From Sphingomonadales bacterium UBA2369 (lineage in GTDB: Bacteria > Pseudomonadota > Alphaproteobacteria > Sphingomonadales > Sphingomonadaceae), in assembly GCA_002344055.1 (NCBI GenBank), contig DDTH01000008.1:1-41094 (forward strand): DNA of 41,094 nt, given 5' to 3'. How positions within the stretch are numbered: position 1 is the stretch's first letter; each line of letters starts with the position of its first letter. The translations under genes and the position numbers were made by a program. Shown here piece by piece: positions 8,591-16,832 of the stretch. The notes below the pieces were generated by a model that was not told where the DNA came from, did not search any database, and saw only the letters and a program-made list of their open reading frames with translations.

Positions 8591-9421
8591 ATGTATCTCG
8601 ACAGCAAAGCGACAGACGAAAGGCTCCGCGCCGCGCTCCCCGTGCTGGCAGTCCACGCCTTGCTGGCGCTCGTGCTGATCCGCGGCCTGCACGGCGATCC
8701 GCCCGCCCCCGAGCCGGACCCGCTCCGGCTGACCCCTGTTCCGCCTGTGACGGTCATCGAGCCGGAGCCGCCCCCGCCGTCGCTGGCAGACGAGACCGCC
8801 GCCAATCCGCTGCGCCCGGCCGACCCACGCCCGGAAGGCGCCGCCTCGCCGCCCAATCTGAAGGCCGAACTTTCACCCTTCGTCGCGCCAGAACCGATTG
8901 TCCGCCCGCCGGTCCCGCCGCCACCCACGGTGACGCCCTCCCCCATCGCCGGCGCTGGCTCGGCACCCAGCGCAGGCGCCGCTCCGGTTCGCGGTCCCGG
9001 CACGGGCAGCGGCGGTCTGGGCGACGGGCTTGGCAGCGGGGCCGGCGGCGCGGGGCCCGGCGGTGGCGGCGGCGGTGACGGAGATGGCAGCAGGATTGTC
9101 GCCCGCCCGCCGCGCTGGGTCTGCTGCGGCCTTTCGATCGGCGACGTGCCCGTCGCGGTGCAGGAGCGCACCCACCCCGGAATATCGGTCGTGTCCGTCA
9201 TCTATGCGGTCGAGGCCGATGGCCGCGTCACCGGCTGCCGCGTGTCCCGCTCCAGCGGCAATCGCGAGCTCGATTTGCTCACCTGCCGCCTGGTCGAACG
9301 CAATTACCGTTTTCAGCCGGCGCGCAATCCGGCCGGCCGCCCCATCCGCGTCGAGGATGTGGGCGACGACCATGAATGGCTGTTCGAGGACGAAGCAACC
9401 CGGCGCCCGCCTCGCCGGTGA
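8591..9421 (+). CDS. TonB-like energy transducer protein
   Basis: The 276-residue protein has a short cytoplasmic N-terminus, one hydrophobic helix (about residues 15-31, ALPVLAVHALLALVLI), a long Pro-rich then Gly-rich periplasmic linker (about residues 38-165), and a C-terminal TonB-like domain (about residues 185-250) with YAVEADGRVTGCRVSRSSGN and ERNYRFQPA. Such proteins carry proton-motive energy from the ExbBD motor to outer-membrane receptors, or serve as structural relatives. Neither exbB nor exbD nor a receptor gene is near, so the partner is unknown. The four Cys residues in the C-terminal half (WVCCG, GCRV, LTCRL) are unusual for TonB. The ATG at 8591 is the first start after rsmD; an earlier open frame overlaps rsmD and is not coding. 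Confidence 0.8.
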   Translation: MYLDSKATDERLRAALPVLAVHALLALVLIRGLHGDPPAPEPDPLRLTPVPPVTVIEPEPPPPSLADETAANPLRPADPRPEGAASPPNLKAELSPFVAPEPIVRPPVPPPPTVTPSPIAGAGSAPSAGAAPVRGPGTGSGGLGDGLGSGAGGAGPGGGGGGDGDGSRIVARPPRWVCCGLSIGDVPVAVQERTHPGISVVSVIYAVEADGRVTGCRVSRSSGNRELDLLTCRLVERNYRFQPARNPAGRPIRVEDVGDDHEWLFEDEATRRPPRR

Positions 9422-9427
9422 TCGCCT

Positions 9428-9934
9428 TCACCCTGTGCGGCCGAACAGCCTTTTCGTGAGCGGTGCGGGGGCGAACTGGCCCTGCGCATCGATAATCAGC
9501 GGGAAGCGCCGGCCCGCCACGCGCAGATAATACCAGGGTGCCCGGACGCGCGCTTGATACATGACCAGATCACCCGGACTATAGTCCGACCCGGTGATGC
9601 TCGACACCGGGAAACTCGCCAGCCGATCCCCGAACAGGTCAAGCGTCCGGACGTACAGCCGGTCCGCCGCTTCGTCATAGCCGATCGCCCAGACGTACAG
9701 CCGCCCGTACAGCCACATGCCGAGCGCGAAGGCGATGCCCAGCCCGGCCACGCCCAGCCCCCAGGCCAGCCGAACACCCAAAGGCGCGAGCACGCCACCG
9801 TCCGCCGGCCGCGATCCATAGGTCTGAAACAGGTCCCAGCCGAACCAGATCGCCCCGGCTGCCGCCGCCAGCGACAGCCACATGATGAACCGCACTCGCC
9901 GCACCCGCGGCCCCGCGCTGAAAATATCGATCAT
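9428..9934 (-). CDS. two-helix membrane protein, tandem paralog B
   Basis: The 168-residue protein has two hydrophobic helices (about residues 17-35 and 53-75) and a soluble C-terminal half rich in beta-type sequence. I do not recognise the family. Its C-terminus (LRVAGRRFPLIIDAQGQ...LTKRLFGRTG) follows the same pattern as the upstream gene (LRLKGRPLPLFVDLRGE...LFSQLLKTG). The two genes overlap by four bases, so they are coupled and likely form a heteromeric membrane unit. The gene is convergent with the TonB-like gene, leaving only a few bases between the stops. Confidence 0.72.
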   Translation of the reverse strand: MIDIFSAGPRVRRVRFIMWLSLAAAAGAIWFGWDLFQTYGSRPADGGVLAPLGVRLAWGLGVAGLGIAFALGMWLYGRLYVWAIGYDEAADRLYVRTLDLFGDRLASFPVSSITGSDYSPGDLVMYQARVRAPWYYLRVAGRRFPLIIDAQGQFAPAPLTKRLFGRTG

Positions 9935-10443
9935 CGGATCGCTCCGGTCTTCAGCAACTGACTGAACAGGGCCTCGTCAGGAATCTCGCCACGCAGATCG
10001 ACGAACAACGGCAGGGGTCTCCCTTTCAGGCGCAGAAGCAAGGCACGGCCAGCCAGGATGGGCCGCTCGATGTCGGCGGCGACGTCATCCGATCCGCCGC
10101 CCCCCGCCGCAAGGACGGGCACCAGGATCCGGCGGCCGTTCCAAACCCCATGAACCACAATCTCGAGCCGCCCGGCTTGCGGCGCATAATGGATCGTATG
10201 AACATATCGCCGCTGAAGCAGGATGATCAGCGCCGCGATCGGGATCCAGACGACACCGGAGGAGATCGCCACACCCAACCGGTATTCGAGCGGCGCCGAT
10301 GCGTGGCTCAGGAAAATCGCCGCACCCAGCCCGATACCCGCAAGCGCGATCGCAAGGATGATCCATCGCGTCCAGCGCCCCCAATTGTGGGCGCTGCCCT
10401 GGTGATAGAGCAGAACCGAATCCCGGCTTTCAACCGCGCTCAT
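9931..10443 (-). CDS. two-helix membrane protein, tandem paralog A
   Basis: The 170-residue protein has two hydrophobic helices (about residues 25-45 and 57-76), then a cytoplasmic or periplasmic beta-rich domain. ATG 10443 is chosen because GGGGGA is five bases upstream; the in-frame ATG at 10449 would sit directly against that purine run. It precedes and overlaps the related gene at 9428-9934. Topology (two N-terminal helices followed by a compact soluble domain) resembles small bacterial PH-domain-type membrane proteins, but I see no signature that allows a name. Confidence 0.7.
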   Translation of the reverse strand: MSAVESRDSVLLYHQGSAHNWGRWTRWIILAIALAGIGLGAAIFLSHASAPLEYRLGVAISSGVVWIPIAALIILLQRRYVHTIHYAPQAGRLEIVVHGVWNGRRILVPVLAAGGGGSDDVAADIERPILAGRALLLRLKGRPLPLFVDLRGEIPDEALFSQLLKTGAIR

Positions 10444-10493
10444 CCACATCCCCCGCGCCCGATTGGCAAAACATGGCCGAGCCGGCAACGGGG

Positions 10494-10889
10494 TCAGGAT
10501 GAAGGATAGCGCTCGAACCCCGGCAACTCGCCGATCCCATTCATCCAGTTCAACCGGTCCGCGGTCTGCACCTGGATCATCGGCGGCAGCGCTTCGGGAT
10601 CATCCAGCGTGCCGGTCTGCAGGTCGATCAGGCCGGGCAGCACGACTTCATTCGTATAGGCGAAGCCGGTGCCGCATGACGGGCAGAATTGCCGCCGCGC
10701 ATGTTCGGACGAAGCGAAGGTCGCTGTCTCACCCGTGATCGTCACCTGGTCCTGCTTGAAGGCCGACCAGCAGACCATCGGCGCGCCGCTATGCTTGCGG
10801 CAATCCGTGCAATTGCAGATCGCGACATAGACCGGGTCGCCCTCGATCGCATAACGCACCTTGCCGCAATAACAGCCGCCTTCCAGCAT
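10494..10889 (-). CDS. GFA / CENP-V family zinc-binding protein
   Basis: The 131-residue protein starts GGCYCGKVRYAIEG and contains CNCTDCRKHSGAP and FCPSCGTGFAY, the Cys set that binds zinc in the GFA family, named after glutathione-dependent formaldehyde-activating enzyme. Most members have unproven chemistry, and a role in formaldehyde or glutathione adduct metabolism is only a family-level suggestion. ATG 10889 has a GGGGA/GAGAG purine run upstream and gives the standard N-terminus; a longer frame exists but has no support. Confidence 0.88.
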   Translation of the reverse strand: MLEGGCYCGKVRYAIEGDPVYVAICNCTDCRKHSGAPMVCWSAFKQDQVTITGETATFASSEHARRQFCPSCGTGFAYTNEVVLPGLIDLQTGTLDDPEALPPMIQVQTADRLNWMNGIGELPGFERYPSS

Positions 10890-11029
10890 CTCTCGATCCC
10901 CTTTTGTTCTCAACGGCCCTTCTGGCACAGCCGCTCCGCGCCCGCAAGAGAAGACGGCTTCGTCGCGCAGTGCGCCGCCCCGGTCGCTTGCCCCGCGACT
11001 TTCCTCACACAATCCTCACTCTGCGCGCC

Positions 11030-11212
11030 ATGCCCCCCGTTCGTACCAGCGAAGCCGAGATCGACCGCCTTGCCCGCACCATGGCCGCGAGCGCCGGCGT
11101 GGTCTGGGACCGGCTCGATCATTATCCCGGCTATATCCGCACCTATTGGCGCGGCGAGGCGCGCGCCCTGCTCGACCGGCTCGCCACCGGCGACCTGTCA
11201 AAAGTCGCCTGA
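11030..11212 (+). CDS. small conserved-looking protein of 60 residues
   Basis: The protein starts MPPVRTSEAEIDRLARTMA and continues with an aromatic, amphipathic centre (VVWDRLDHYPGYIRTYWRGEARALLDRL). The composition and clear codon bias in GC-rich DNA suggest a real small helical cytoplasmic protein. No catalytic motif is visible and I cannot name the family. The open frame extends upstream, but that part is Arg-rich translated intergenic DNA. Its last 15 bases overlap tail to tail with the membrane protein gene on the other strand. Confidence 0.65.
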   Translation: MPPVRTSEAEIDRLARTMAASAGVVWDRLDHYPGYIRTYWRGEARALLDRLATGDLSKVA

Positions 11213-11647
11213 CCCCCGCCCTTCCCGCCACGCGAGCAGCCCCGCGGCGACAAGCCCCAGAGCGCCGAACACCAGCACCGCCCAACCATAGGAATAGCTG
11301 CTGTTGACGCGGACATAATCCTGCAGCTGCCCGATCGGATCGTCGCCGATCCCGCCGCCAAGCCGCAGCCGCGCGCGCTCGATCTCGGTGCTTACCCGGA
11401 TGAAGGCATAGGCCGCCACCCCCAAAGCCGCGATGCCCGGCAGCATCGTCCAGCGCGTTCGGCCGAGCAGGGCCAGCGCCGCCCCCGCCGCCGCGAGCGC
11501 CAGGATCGCATAGCCACCCCAGCCGCCATCGGTCGCGATCAACGTCACCCCGCCCCGCTTCGGCACGTGCACCAAGGGCAGAAACGCGCCCAACGCCAGT
11601 AGCGCTGCGCCGCCCAGCGCCGTCAGTTTCGCCACTGTCCAGGTCAT
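11198..11647 (-). CDS. small integral membrane protein of unknown function
   Basis: The protein has about 149 residues and four hydrophobic segments (about residues 6-26, 44-61, 66-82 and 122-140). Between the last two is a charged periplasmic or cytoplasmic loop, STEIERARLRLGGGIGDDP. ATG 11647 has GGAG six bases upstream; ATG 11653, two codons earlier, is possible. It is divergent from the UbiB-like gene. No family is recognised. Confidence 0.7.
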   Translation of the reverse strand: MTWTVAKLTALGGAALLALGAFLPLVHVPKRGGVTLIATDGGWGGYAILALAAAGAALALLGRTRWTMLPGIAALGVAAYAFIRVSTEIERARLRLGGGIGDDPIGQLQDYVRVNSSYSYGWAVLVFGALGLVAAGLLAWREGRGSGDF

Positions 11648-11756
11648 CGCCATCTCCGCATTCACATCCCCACAATGACGCGCCCGCCGCCGCGTTCCGC
11701 CCCAACCGGTCGTGCCATAGCTGAAAAGCCGCACGTCGCCTCCTATCTCCCTGTCC

Positions 11757-13232
11757 ATGTTCGAAACCGTCATCGTCGCCGCCCGGGATCGCAAGCGGCT
11801 CGCGGAGATAGCGGGAGTCGTGTCCCGCTTCGGTCTGGGTTCGCTGACCGCGCGGCTCGGTTTCGGCGGCAATGGCGGCGGCGAACCCGACCCGGTCCGT
11901 GCGCGCGAGGCGATCGAGACGCTTGGCCCGACCTTCGTGAAGCTCGGCCAGATCCTCGCCACCCGCACCGATCTGCTCCCGCCCGCCTGGACCTCCGAGC
12001 TGGAGAAACTGCACAGCACCGCGCCAACGATTCCGTTCGCGGACTTGCGCCCGGCGGTCGAAGCCGCCCTCGGCGCGGCGCCCGAGGACATCTTCGCCAC
12101 CTTCGACGAGACCCCGCTCGCCGCCGCCTCCATCGCCCAGGTCCACCGCGCCACCACGCAGGACGGTCGCGACGTCGCGGTGAAGATCCGCCGCCCCGGC
12201 ATACGCCCCGCGATGGAAGCGGACCTGCGCCTCATCGCGCATCTTGCCAAAGTCGCCGAGGCAGCGCCCGCATTGGCCCGTTACAGCCCGCGTGAGATGG
12301 TCCGCCTGCTGGCGGAAGCGGTGCTGGAGGAACTGGATTTCACCAGCGAAGCCCGCAACGCGGAACGGATGGCGCAGTGCTTCGCCCGTGACCGGCGCGT
12401 CGTCATCCCCGCAGTGCATTGGGACTGGACCAGCGAAACCGTCCTCGTCACGGACTTCATTTCCGGCATCCCGCCGCTCAGCGCGGAGGCGTTGCGGGAG
12501 GAAGGCATCGATCCCGACGCCATCGCCACATTGGGCGCCGACATGGTGCTCGACATGCTGCTGATCCACGGCCTGTTCCACGGCGATCCGCATCCCGGCA
12601 ACCTCCTCTGCCAGCCCGGCGACCGCATCGCTTTGCTCGATTTCGGCATGGTCGGCCGCGTCTCGCCGCGCCGCCGCGAGGAGATGCTGGGCTTCGTCCA
12701 GGCGATCGAGCGGGGCGACACCGCCCGCCTCGCCGAGGTCACCGGCCAATGGATCGAGGGCGGCGACCCGGTCCGCATCGCCGCCAGCGCCGAGCGGCTG
12801 GTCAACCGCCACAGCGGCCGCCCCCTCGTCCTCGCTCGCCTGATCCAGGACATGATGGGCGAAATCCGCGCGCTCGAAGGCGCCCTTCCCGCCGATCTGA
12901 TCCTGATCTTCAAGGCAATGGTGACGATCGACGGCGTGCTCAGCCGCATCGCGCCGGGCTTCGACCTCAACGCCGCCGCCGCCCGCGTCGGCACCCGTGT
13001 CCTCGCCGCCCGGCTCGATCCCGGCGCGATGCAGGACAAGGTCGGCGCCCTGCTGACCGAGGCGGTCATGGCCTCCGATCAGCTTCCCGAACTGCTCCGC
13101 GCCGCCCGCCAGCGCCTGCTCGCCCCGCCGCCCGACAATCGTCGCGCCGATTTCGCCGCCGGCGCCCGCCCGATCGCCTTCGCCTTGCTCGCAGGCCTGC
13201 TCGCCATCGCCGCCGCAATCGCCTGGGCCTGA
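11757..13232 (+). CDS. ABC1/UbiB atypical kinase-like protein
   Basis: The 491-residue protein is a member of the ABC1/ADCK/UbiB family, which supports ubiquinone synthesis and membrane lipid homeostasis. The family-specific KxGQ segment is in PTFVKLGQILATR (about residues 60-72). The Ala-rich nucleotide loop AAASIAQVHRA, the Lys in VAVKIRRP, the catalytic HGDPHPGNLL and the metal-binding LLDFGMVG are all present. The C-terminus ends in one hydrophobic helix (FALLAGLLAIAAAIAWA), as in UbiB. The usual ubiE neighbour is absent here, so whether it is the ubiquinone-pathway UbiB or a second ABC1 paralog cannot be settled from this window. Confidence 0.88.
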   Translation: MFETVIVAARDRKRLAEIAGVVSRFGLGSLTARLGFGGNGGGEPDPVRAREAIETLGPTFVKLGQILATRTDLLPPAWTSELEKLHSTAPTIPFADLRPAVEAALGAAPEDIFATFDETPLAAASIAQVHRATTQDGRDVAVKIRRPGIRPAMEADLRLIAHLAKVAEAAPALARYSPREMVRLLAEAVLEELDFTSEARNAERMAQCFARDRRVVIPAVHWDWTSETVLVTDFISGIPPLSAEALREEGIDPDAIATLGADMVLDMLLIHGLFHGDPHPGNLLCQPGDRIALLDFGMVGRVSPRRREEMLGFVQAIERGDTARLAEVTGQWIEGGDPVRIAASAERLVNRHSGRPLVLARLIQDMMGEIRALEGALPADLILIFKAMVTIDGVLSRIAPGFDLNAAAARVGTRVLAARLDPGAMQDKVGALLTEAVMASDQLPELLRAARQRLLAPPPDNRRADFAAGARPIAFALLAGLLAIAAAIAWA

Positions 13233-13281
13233 GCGCAGGCGGTTGCCCCGGCCCGCTCCGTTCCCTAATCGTTCACCCGCA

Positions 13282-15699
13282 ATGGACCTCTCCCCCGCCC
13301 CCGACGCGCCCTATCTTCGCGGCCTGAACGAGCCGCAGCGCGAGGCGGTGCTCACCACCGAAGGCCCGGTCCTCGTCCTCGCCGGCGCCGGCACCGGCAA
13401 GACCGCCGCGCTCACCGCCCGCCTCGCCCATCTGCTCTTCACCCGCCGCGCCTGGCCGAGCGAAATTCTCTCCGTCACCTTCACCAACAAGGCCGCCCGC
13501 GAAATGCGCGAGCGGGTCGGGCGGCTGGTCGGTCAGGCGGTCGAGGGCATGCCCTGGCTCGGCACCTTCCACGCGATCGGCGCGAAAATGCTGCGCCGCC
13601 ACGCCGAGCTGGTCGGGCTGCAGAGCAATTTCACCATCCTCGACACGGACGATCAGCTCCGCCTGCTGAAACAGCTGATCCAGGCCAACGACCTGGACGA
13701 GAAACGCTGGACCCCGCGCGCGCTCGCCGCCCTGATCGACCGCTGGAAGAATAAGGGCTGGACCCCGGCCGAGGTCGACAAGGGCGAGGCGGAGGCCTTC
13801 GCGCACGGCAAGGGCGCCGCGCTCTACAAGCAATATCAGGACCGGCTGAAGACCCTCAACGCCTGCGATTTCGGCGATCTGCTGCTGCACATGCTCGTCA
13901 TCCTGCGCACCCATCGCGACGTGCTGGAGACGTACCAACAGCGCTTCAAATACGTGATGGTCGACGAATATCAGGACACGAACAGCGTCCAGTATCTCTG
14001 GCTCCGCCTCCTCGCGCAGGAGCGCAAGAATCTCTGCTGCGTCGGCGACGACGACCAGTCCATCTATTCCTGGCGCGGCGCGCAGGTCGAAAACATCCTG
14101 AAGTTCGACCGCGACTTTCCCGGCGCGAAGATCATCAAGCTGGAGCAGAACTACCGCTCCACCCCTCACATCCTCGCCGCCGCCTCCGCCGTCATCGCCA
14201 ACAATGCCGGCCGCCTCGGCAAGACGCTCTGGACCGAGGAGGCGGAAGGCGAAAAGGTCAAGGTGATCGGCGTCTGGGACGGGCCGGAGGAAGCCCGCCG
14301 CGTCGGCGAGGAACTGGAGAGCATGCAGCGCGACGGCCGCGCCTTGGCCTCAGCCGCCATCCTCGTCCGCGCCCAGTTCCAGACCCGCGAGTTCGAGGAA
14401 CGCTTCATCGCCATCGGGCTCCCCTACCGCATCGTCGGCGGCTTCCGCTTCTACGAGCGCGCCGAAATCCGCGACGCGCTCGCCTACCTGCGCGTCATCG
14501 CCCAGCCCGCAGACGACCTCGCCTTCGAACGCATCGTCAACACCCCCAAGCGCGGACTCGGCGACAAGGCGGTCGCCAAAATCCACCAGCACGCCCGCGC
14601 CACCGGCACCTCCCTTTTCCAGGCCGCCGCCGGCATCCTCGACACCGACGAACTCACCGGCGCCGCGCGTAAATCGTTGGGCAACCTCGTCGCCGATTTC
14701 GCGAGATGGCGCAAAATGCTCCCATCCTCCCTGTCGCCGCTAGGCGATGGGGAGGGGGACCGCTCGCCGCAGGCGAGTGGTGGAGGGGCAAATACCCCGG
14801 CAGATCGCACCCTCCCCCACGCCGAACTCGCCCGCCTCATGCTCGACGAATCCGGCTACACTGCCATGCTGCAGGCCGAGCGCAGCGCCGAATCCGCCGG
14901 CCGCCTCGAAAACCTCGCCGAGCTCGCCCGCGCGATGGAGGAATATGAAACGCTCGGCGCCTTCCTCGAACATGTCAGCCTCGTCATGGACAATGACGCG
15001 AATGCCGATGACGACAAGGTCACGATCATGACCGTCCACGCCGCCAAGGGGCTGGAGTTCGACACGACTTTCCTGGTCGGCTGGGAGGAAGGCGTCTTTC
15101 CGTCGCAGCGCGCGCTCGACGAAGGCGGCAATGCCGCGCTCGAGGAGGAACGCCGCCTCGCCTACGTCGCGATCACGCGGGCGCGGCGCAAATGCTTCAT
15201 CCTCCACGCCGCCAACCGCCGCATCTACGGCCAGTGGACGAGCAGCATCCCGTCCCGCTTCGTCAACGAATTGCCCGGCGAGCATCTCGAGATGGAAACC
15301 ACCATGACCGGCGGTGAAAGCCTGTGGCGCGCGAACTGGAGCGAGCATGCCGATCCGTTCGCGAACGCAGGACGCGCCGGCCAGCGCGGTCCCGGCTTCC
15401 AGCGCGCCGCCGGCTACGGCCAGGGCAGCTACACCAACTTCGCCGACCGCGTCGCCGAAAGCACGAACGCCTTCCGCGCCGCTTTGCCCCGCCCCGCCGG
15501 CACCCTGCCCCGCGAAGTAAAAGCCAGCGCCGTCAGCCTCGGCAATCCCGGCAGGTCGGACCTGGCGCTGGGCCAACGCGTCTTCCACCAGAAATTCGGC
15601 TACGGCACGATCGCGGAGATCGAAGGCAACAAACTGGAGATCGACTTCGAGCAGGCGGGCAGGAAGCGGGTGCTGGATAGCTTTGTGAGTTTGGGGTGA
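13282..15699 (+). CDS. uvrD: UvrD/PcrA/Rep-type superfamily 1 DNA helicase
   Basis: The 805-residue ATP-dependent 3'-5' helicase acts in nucleotide excision and mismatch repair and clears protein from DNA. Motifs in order: Walker A GAGTGKTAALT (about residue 40), TFTNKAAREM, Walker B DEYQDTN, GDDDQSIYSWRG, QNYRST, TVHAAKGLEFD, and VAITRARRK near residue 630. The C-terminal region ends in the Tudor-like RNA-polymerase-binding type segment (GQRVFHQKFGYGTI...KLEIDFEQAGRKRVLDSFV). Residues about 482-502 are translated palindromic repeat in a linker. ATG 13282 is preferred to a TTG at 13243. PcrA and UvrD names are interchangeable at this level. Confidence 0.94.
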   Translation: MDLSPAPDAPYLRGLNEPQREAVLTTEGPVLVLAGAGTGKTAALTARLAHLLFTRRAWPSEILSVTFTNKAAREMRERVGRLVGQAVEGMPWLGTFHAIGAKMLRRHAELVGLQSNFTILDTDDQLRLLKQLIQANDLDEKRWTPRALAALIDRWKNKGWTPAEVDKGEAEAFAHGKGAALYKQYQDRLKTLNACDFGDLLLHMLVILRTHRDVLETYQQRFKYVMVDEYQDTNSVQYLWLRLLAQERKNLCCVGDDDQSIYSWRGAQVENILKFDRDFPGAKIIKLEQNYRSTPHILAAASAVIANNAGRLGKTLWTEEAEGEKVKVIGVWDGPEEARRVGEELESMQRDGRALASAAILVRAQFQTREFEERFIAIGLPYRIVGGFRFYERAEIRDALAYLRVIAQPADDLAFERIVNTPKRGLGDKAVAKIHQHARATGTSLFQAAAGILDTDELTGAARKSLGNLVADFARWRKMLPSSLSPLGDGEGDRSPQASGGGANTPADRTLPHAELARLMLDESGYTAMLQAERSAESAGRLENLAELARAMEEYETLGAFLEHVSLVMDNDANADDDKVTIMTVHAAKGLEFDTTFLVGWEEGVFPSQRALDEGGNAALEEERRLAYVAITRARRKCFILHAANRRIYGQWTSSIPSRFVNELPGEHLEMETTMTGGESLWRANWSEHADPFANAGRAGQRGPGFQRAAGYGQGSYTNFADRVAESTNAFRAALPRPAGTLPREVKASAVSLGNPGRSDLALGQRVFHQKFGYGTIAEIEGNKLEIDFEQAGRKRVLDSFVSLG
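14726..14788. repeat. 63-base palindromic element inserted in frame in the helicase gene
   Basis: The element begins CCTCCCTGTCGCCG, contains ATGGGGAGGGGGACC and ends GGTGGAGGGG, matching the left half of the family A palindrome before folC. At 63 bases it keeps the reading frame and adds about 21 Ser/Gly/Pro/Asp-rich residues, including LGDGEGDRSPQASGGG. It lies between NLVADFARWRKM and LPHAELARLML, away from any helicase motif. Confidence 0.82.
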
Positions 15700-15712
15700 A
15701 TTCGTGTCCCAG

Positions 15713-16153
15713 TTAGGCGTCTGCAACGGGCGCTCGGCCGGGAAACGTATGATGAACGATTTGACGAATCTTGTCTCCTGCCACCTCGGACTTCAACGAA
15801 CCTGCGGTCTCGCCGGTGAAGGGTAGCCCCAAAATAAGCGCGTGAGCAGGGTTAGCTAGTAAAGCGCCTTCAGCGGGAAGCGGATCTTCAACGACATCAA
15901 TGGGTTGCTCGAATTCCTCGAGAGCTGTCACTAAAGCGCCCACGTTGAACTGCGCAAACACCGACGTAGCGCCGATTGTTAGTCGTGACCCGACAGCCCT
16001 CCGGATCGCCTCCTCGTCGAGAAGACCAACTCGGCCGAGCATTCCAGTCCGAGTGACTGAAAGTCCGTCAACGTCCTTCGGGGAGCGATCGAATGCGGCA
16101 CCGTTGATCTGGCCGGTGGCCGGATCAAAATTCAGCCCACCGACGTATCGCAC
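15713..16153 (-). CDS. unknown cassette protein 3
   Basis: The 146-residue protein starts at GTG 16153, with GAGG well spaced. In the same frame the open sequence continues upstream (ARDEDVV just before RYVGGLNFDP), and a CTG at 16183 with GGGG upstream could add ten residues; the compact motif DEDVVRYVGGLNFD looks like part of the fold, so the longer form deserves thought. Features visible: a beta-type N-terminal half with GAAFDRSPKDVDGLSVTR, and NPAHALILGLPF later. There is no signal peptide or membrane helix and no enzyme motif I recognise. It is the last gene of a three-gene minus-strand unit with GC far below its neighbours. Confidence 0.6.
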   Translation of the reverse strand: MRYVGGLNFDPATGQINGAAFDRSPKDVDGLSVTRTGMLGRVGLLDEEAIRRAVGSRLTIGATSVFAQFNVGALVTALEEFEQPIDVVEDPLPAEGALLANPAHALILGLPFTGETAGSLKSEVAGDKIRQIVHHTFPGRAPVADA

Positions 16154-16193
16154 TACATCCTCATCTCTAGCTACAGCCCCCAGCGCCGATCCC

Positions 16194-16832
16194 CTAACTT
16201 TTCAACATCAGGCGAGACAACCCTAGGGCTCGAACGGTTTCAACACATCCAGCATGGGTATCAGTACCCATAACGTGAACTAGTTTCCCTTGGCGGCTCT
16301 TAAACAAGACATATTGGATTTCATCCGCTCCACGAAACTGCAAACCTACTTGCTCGCCGCTCGCGGCCACCCAGACCAACCGGACATTTCCATTCCCTAC
16401 AAGGAACGCGCTAGGACGAATCGACGGCTTGAATTCTGTTACAAATTTTAGCGCCTGCTCGGCCGATTCTGCTGAAAATGGCGCGCCTTCTGCTTCAGCA
16501 ATTGTCCGCAAATCTTCAATTCGCTCGGCCAACGAGTCGAGCCAATCTGAGGCCAACTCAGTTGTCTTGGGTTCAACAAGCCAGTCGAGCATCATTGAGC
16601 CCGCGAGCCGGATGTCCACAACGGTTCCGAAACTTGCATTCGTGGAACCGCGGGGCACAACTTCTAAGCCATAATCGCGAAGCTGGTCATCAGTCAGCCG
16701 GGTCAGAAGGGTCCGAGGCTGTCTATGCCTAGCGTGCCAATGCTCTCCAGATGGAGCAAAATCGAAGAGGTCCGCAGAGTCACGCTCGTGGACAAGGTTG
16801 GTATACTTAGCCGCCACTGGCTTCACCCCCAC
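16194..16832 (-). CDS. unknown cassette protein 2
   Basis: The 212-residue soluble protein has no recognised domain. Its central part is helical (SDWLDSLAERIEDLRTIAEAEG, SAESAEQALKFVTEF). It is followed by alternating beta-type sequence (FLVGNGNVRLVWVAASGEQVGLQFRGADEIQYVLF), which reads like a small antiparallel sheet. It ends HVMGTDTHAGCVETVRALGLSRLMLKS. The GTG at 16832 overlaps gene 1 of the cassette by 26 bases, which argues for translational coupling; a second GTG at 16826 is equally possible. GC is low here (31 of 60 bases in 16201-16260). Confidence 0.65.
   Translation of the reverse strand: MGVKPVAAKYTNLVHERDSADLFDFAPSGEHWHARHRQPRTLLTRLTDDQLRDYGLEVVPRGSTNASFGTVVDIRLAGSMMLDWLVEPKTTELASDWLDSLAERIEDLRTIAEAEGAPFSAESAEQALKFVTEFKPSIRPSAFLVGNGNVRLVWVAASGEQVGLQFRGADEIQYVLFKSRQGKLVHVMGTDTHAGCVETVRALGLSRLMLKS

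Noticed and set aside
11016..12812. A 598-codon minus-strand open frame antisense to the UbiB-like gene
   Set aside because: It is a shadow of a real gene; its composition is Gly/Arg/Asp-rich and it covers several unrelated genes.
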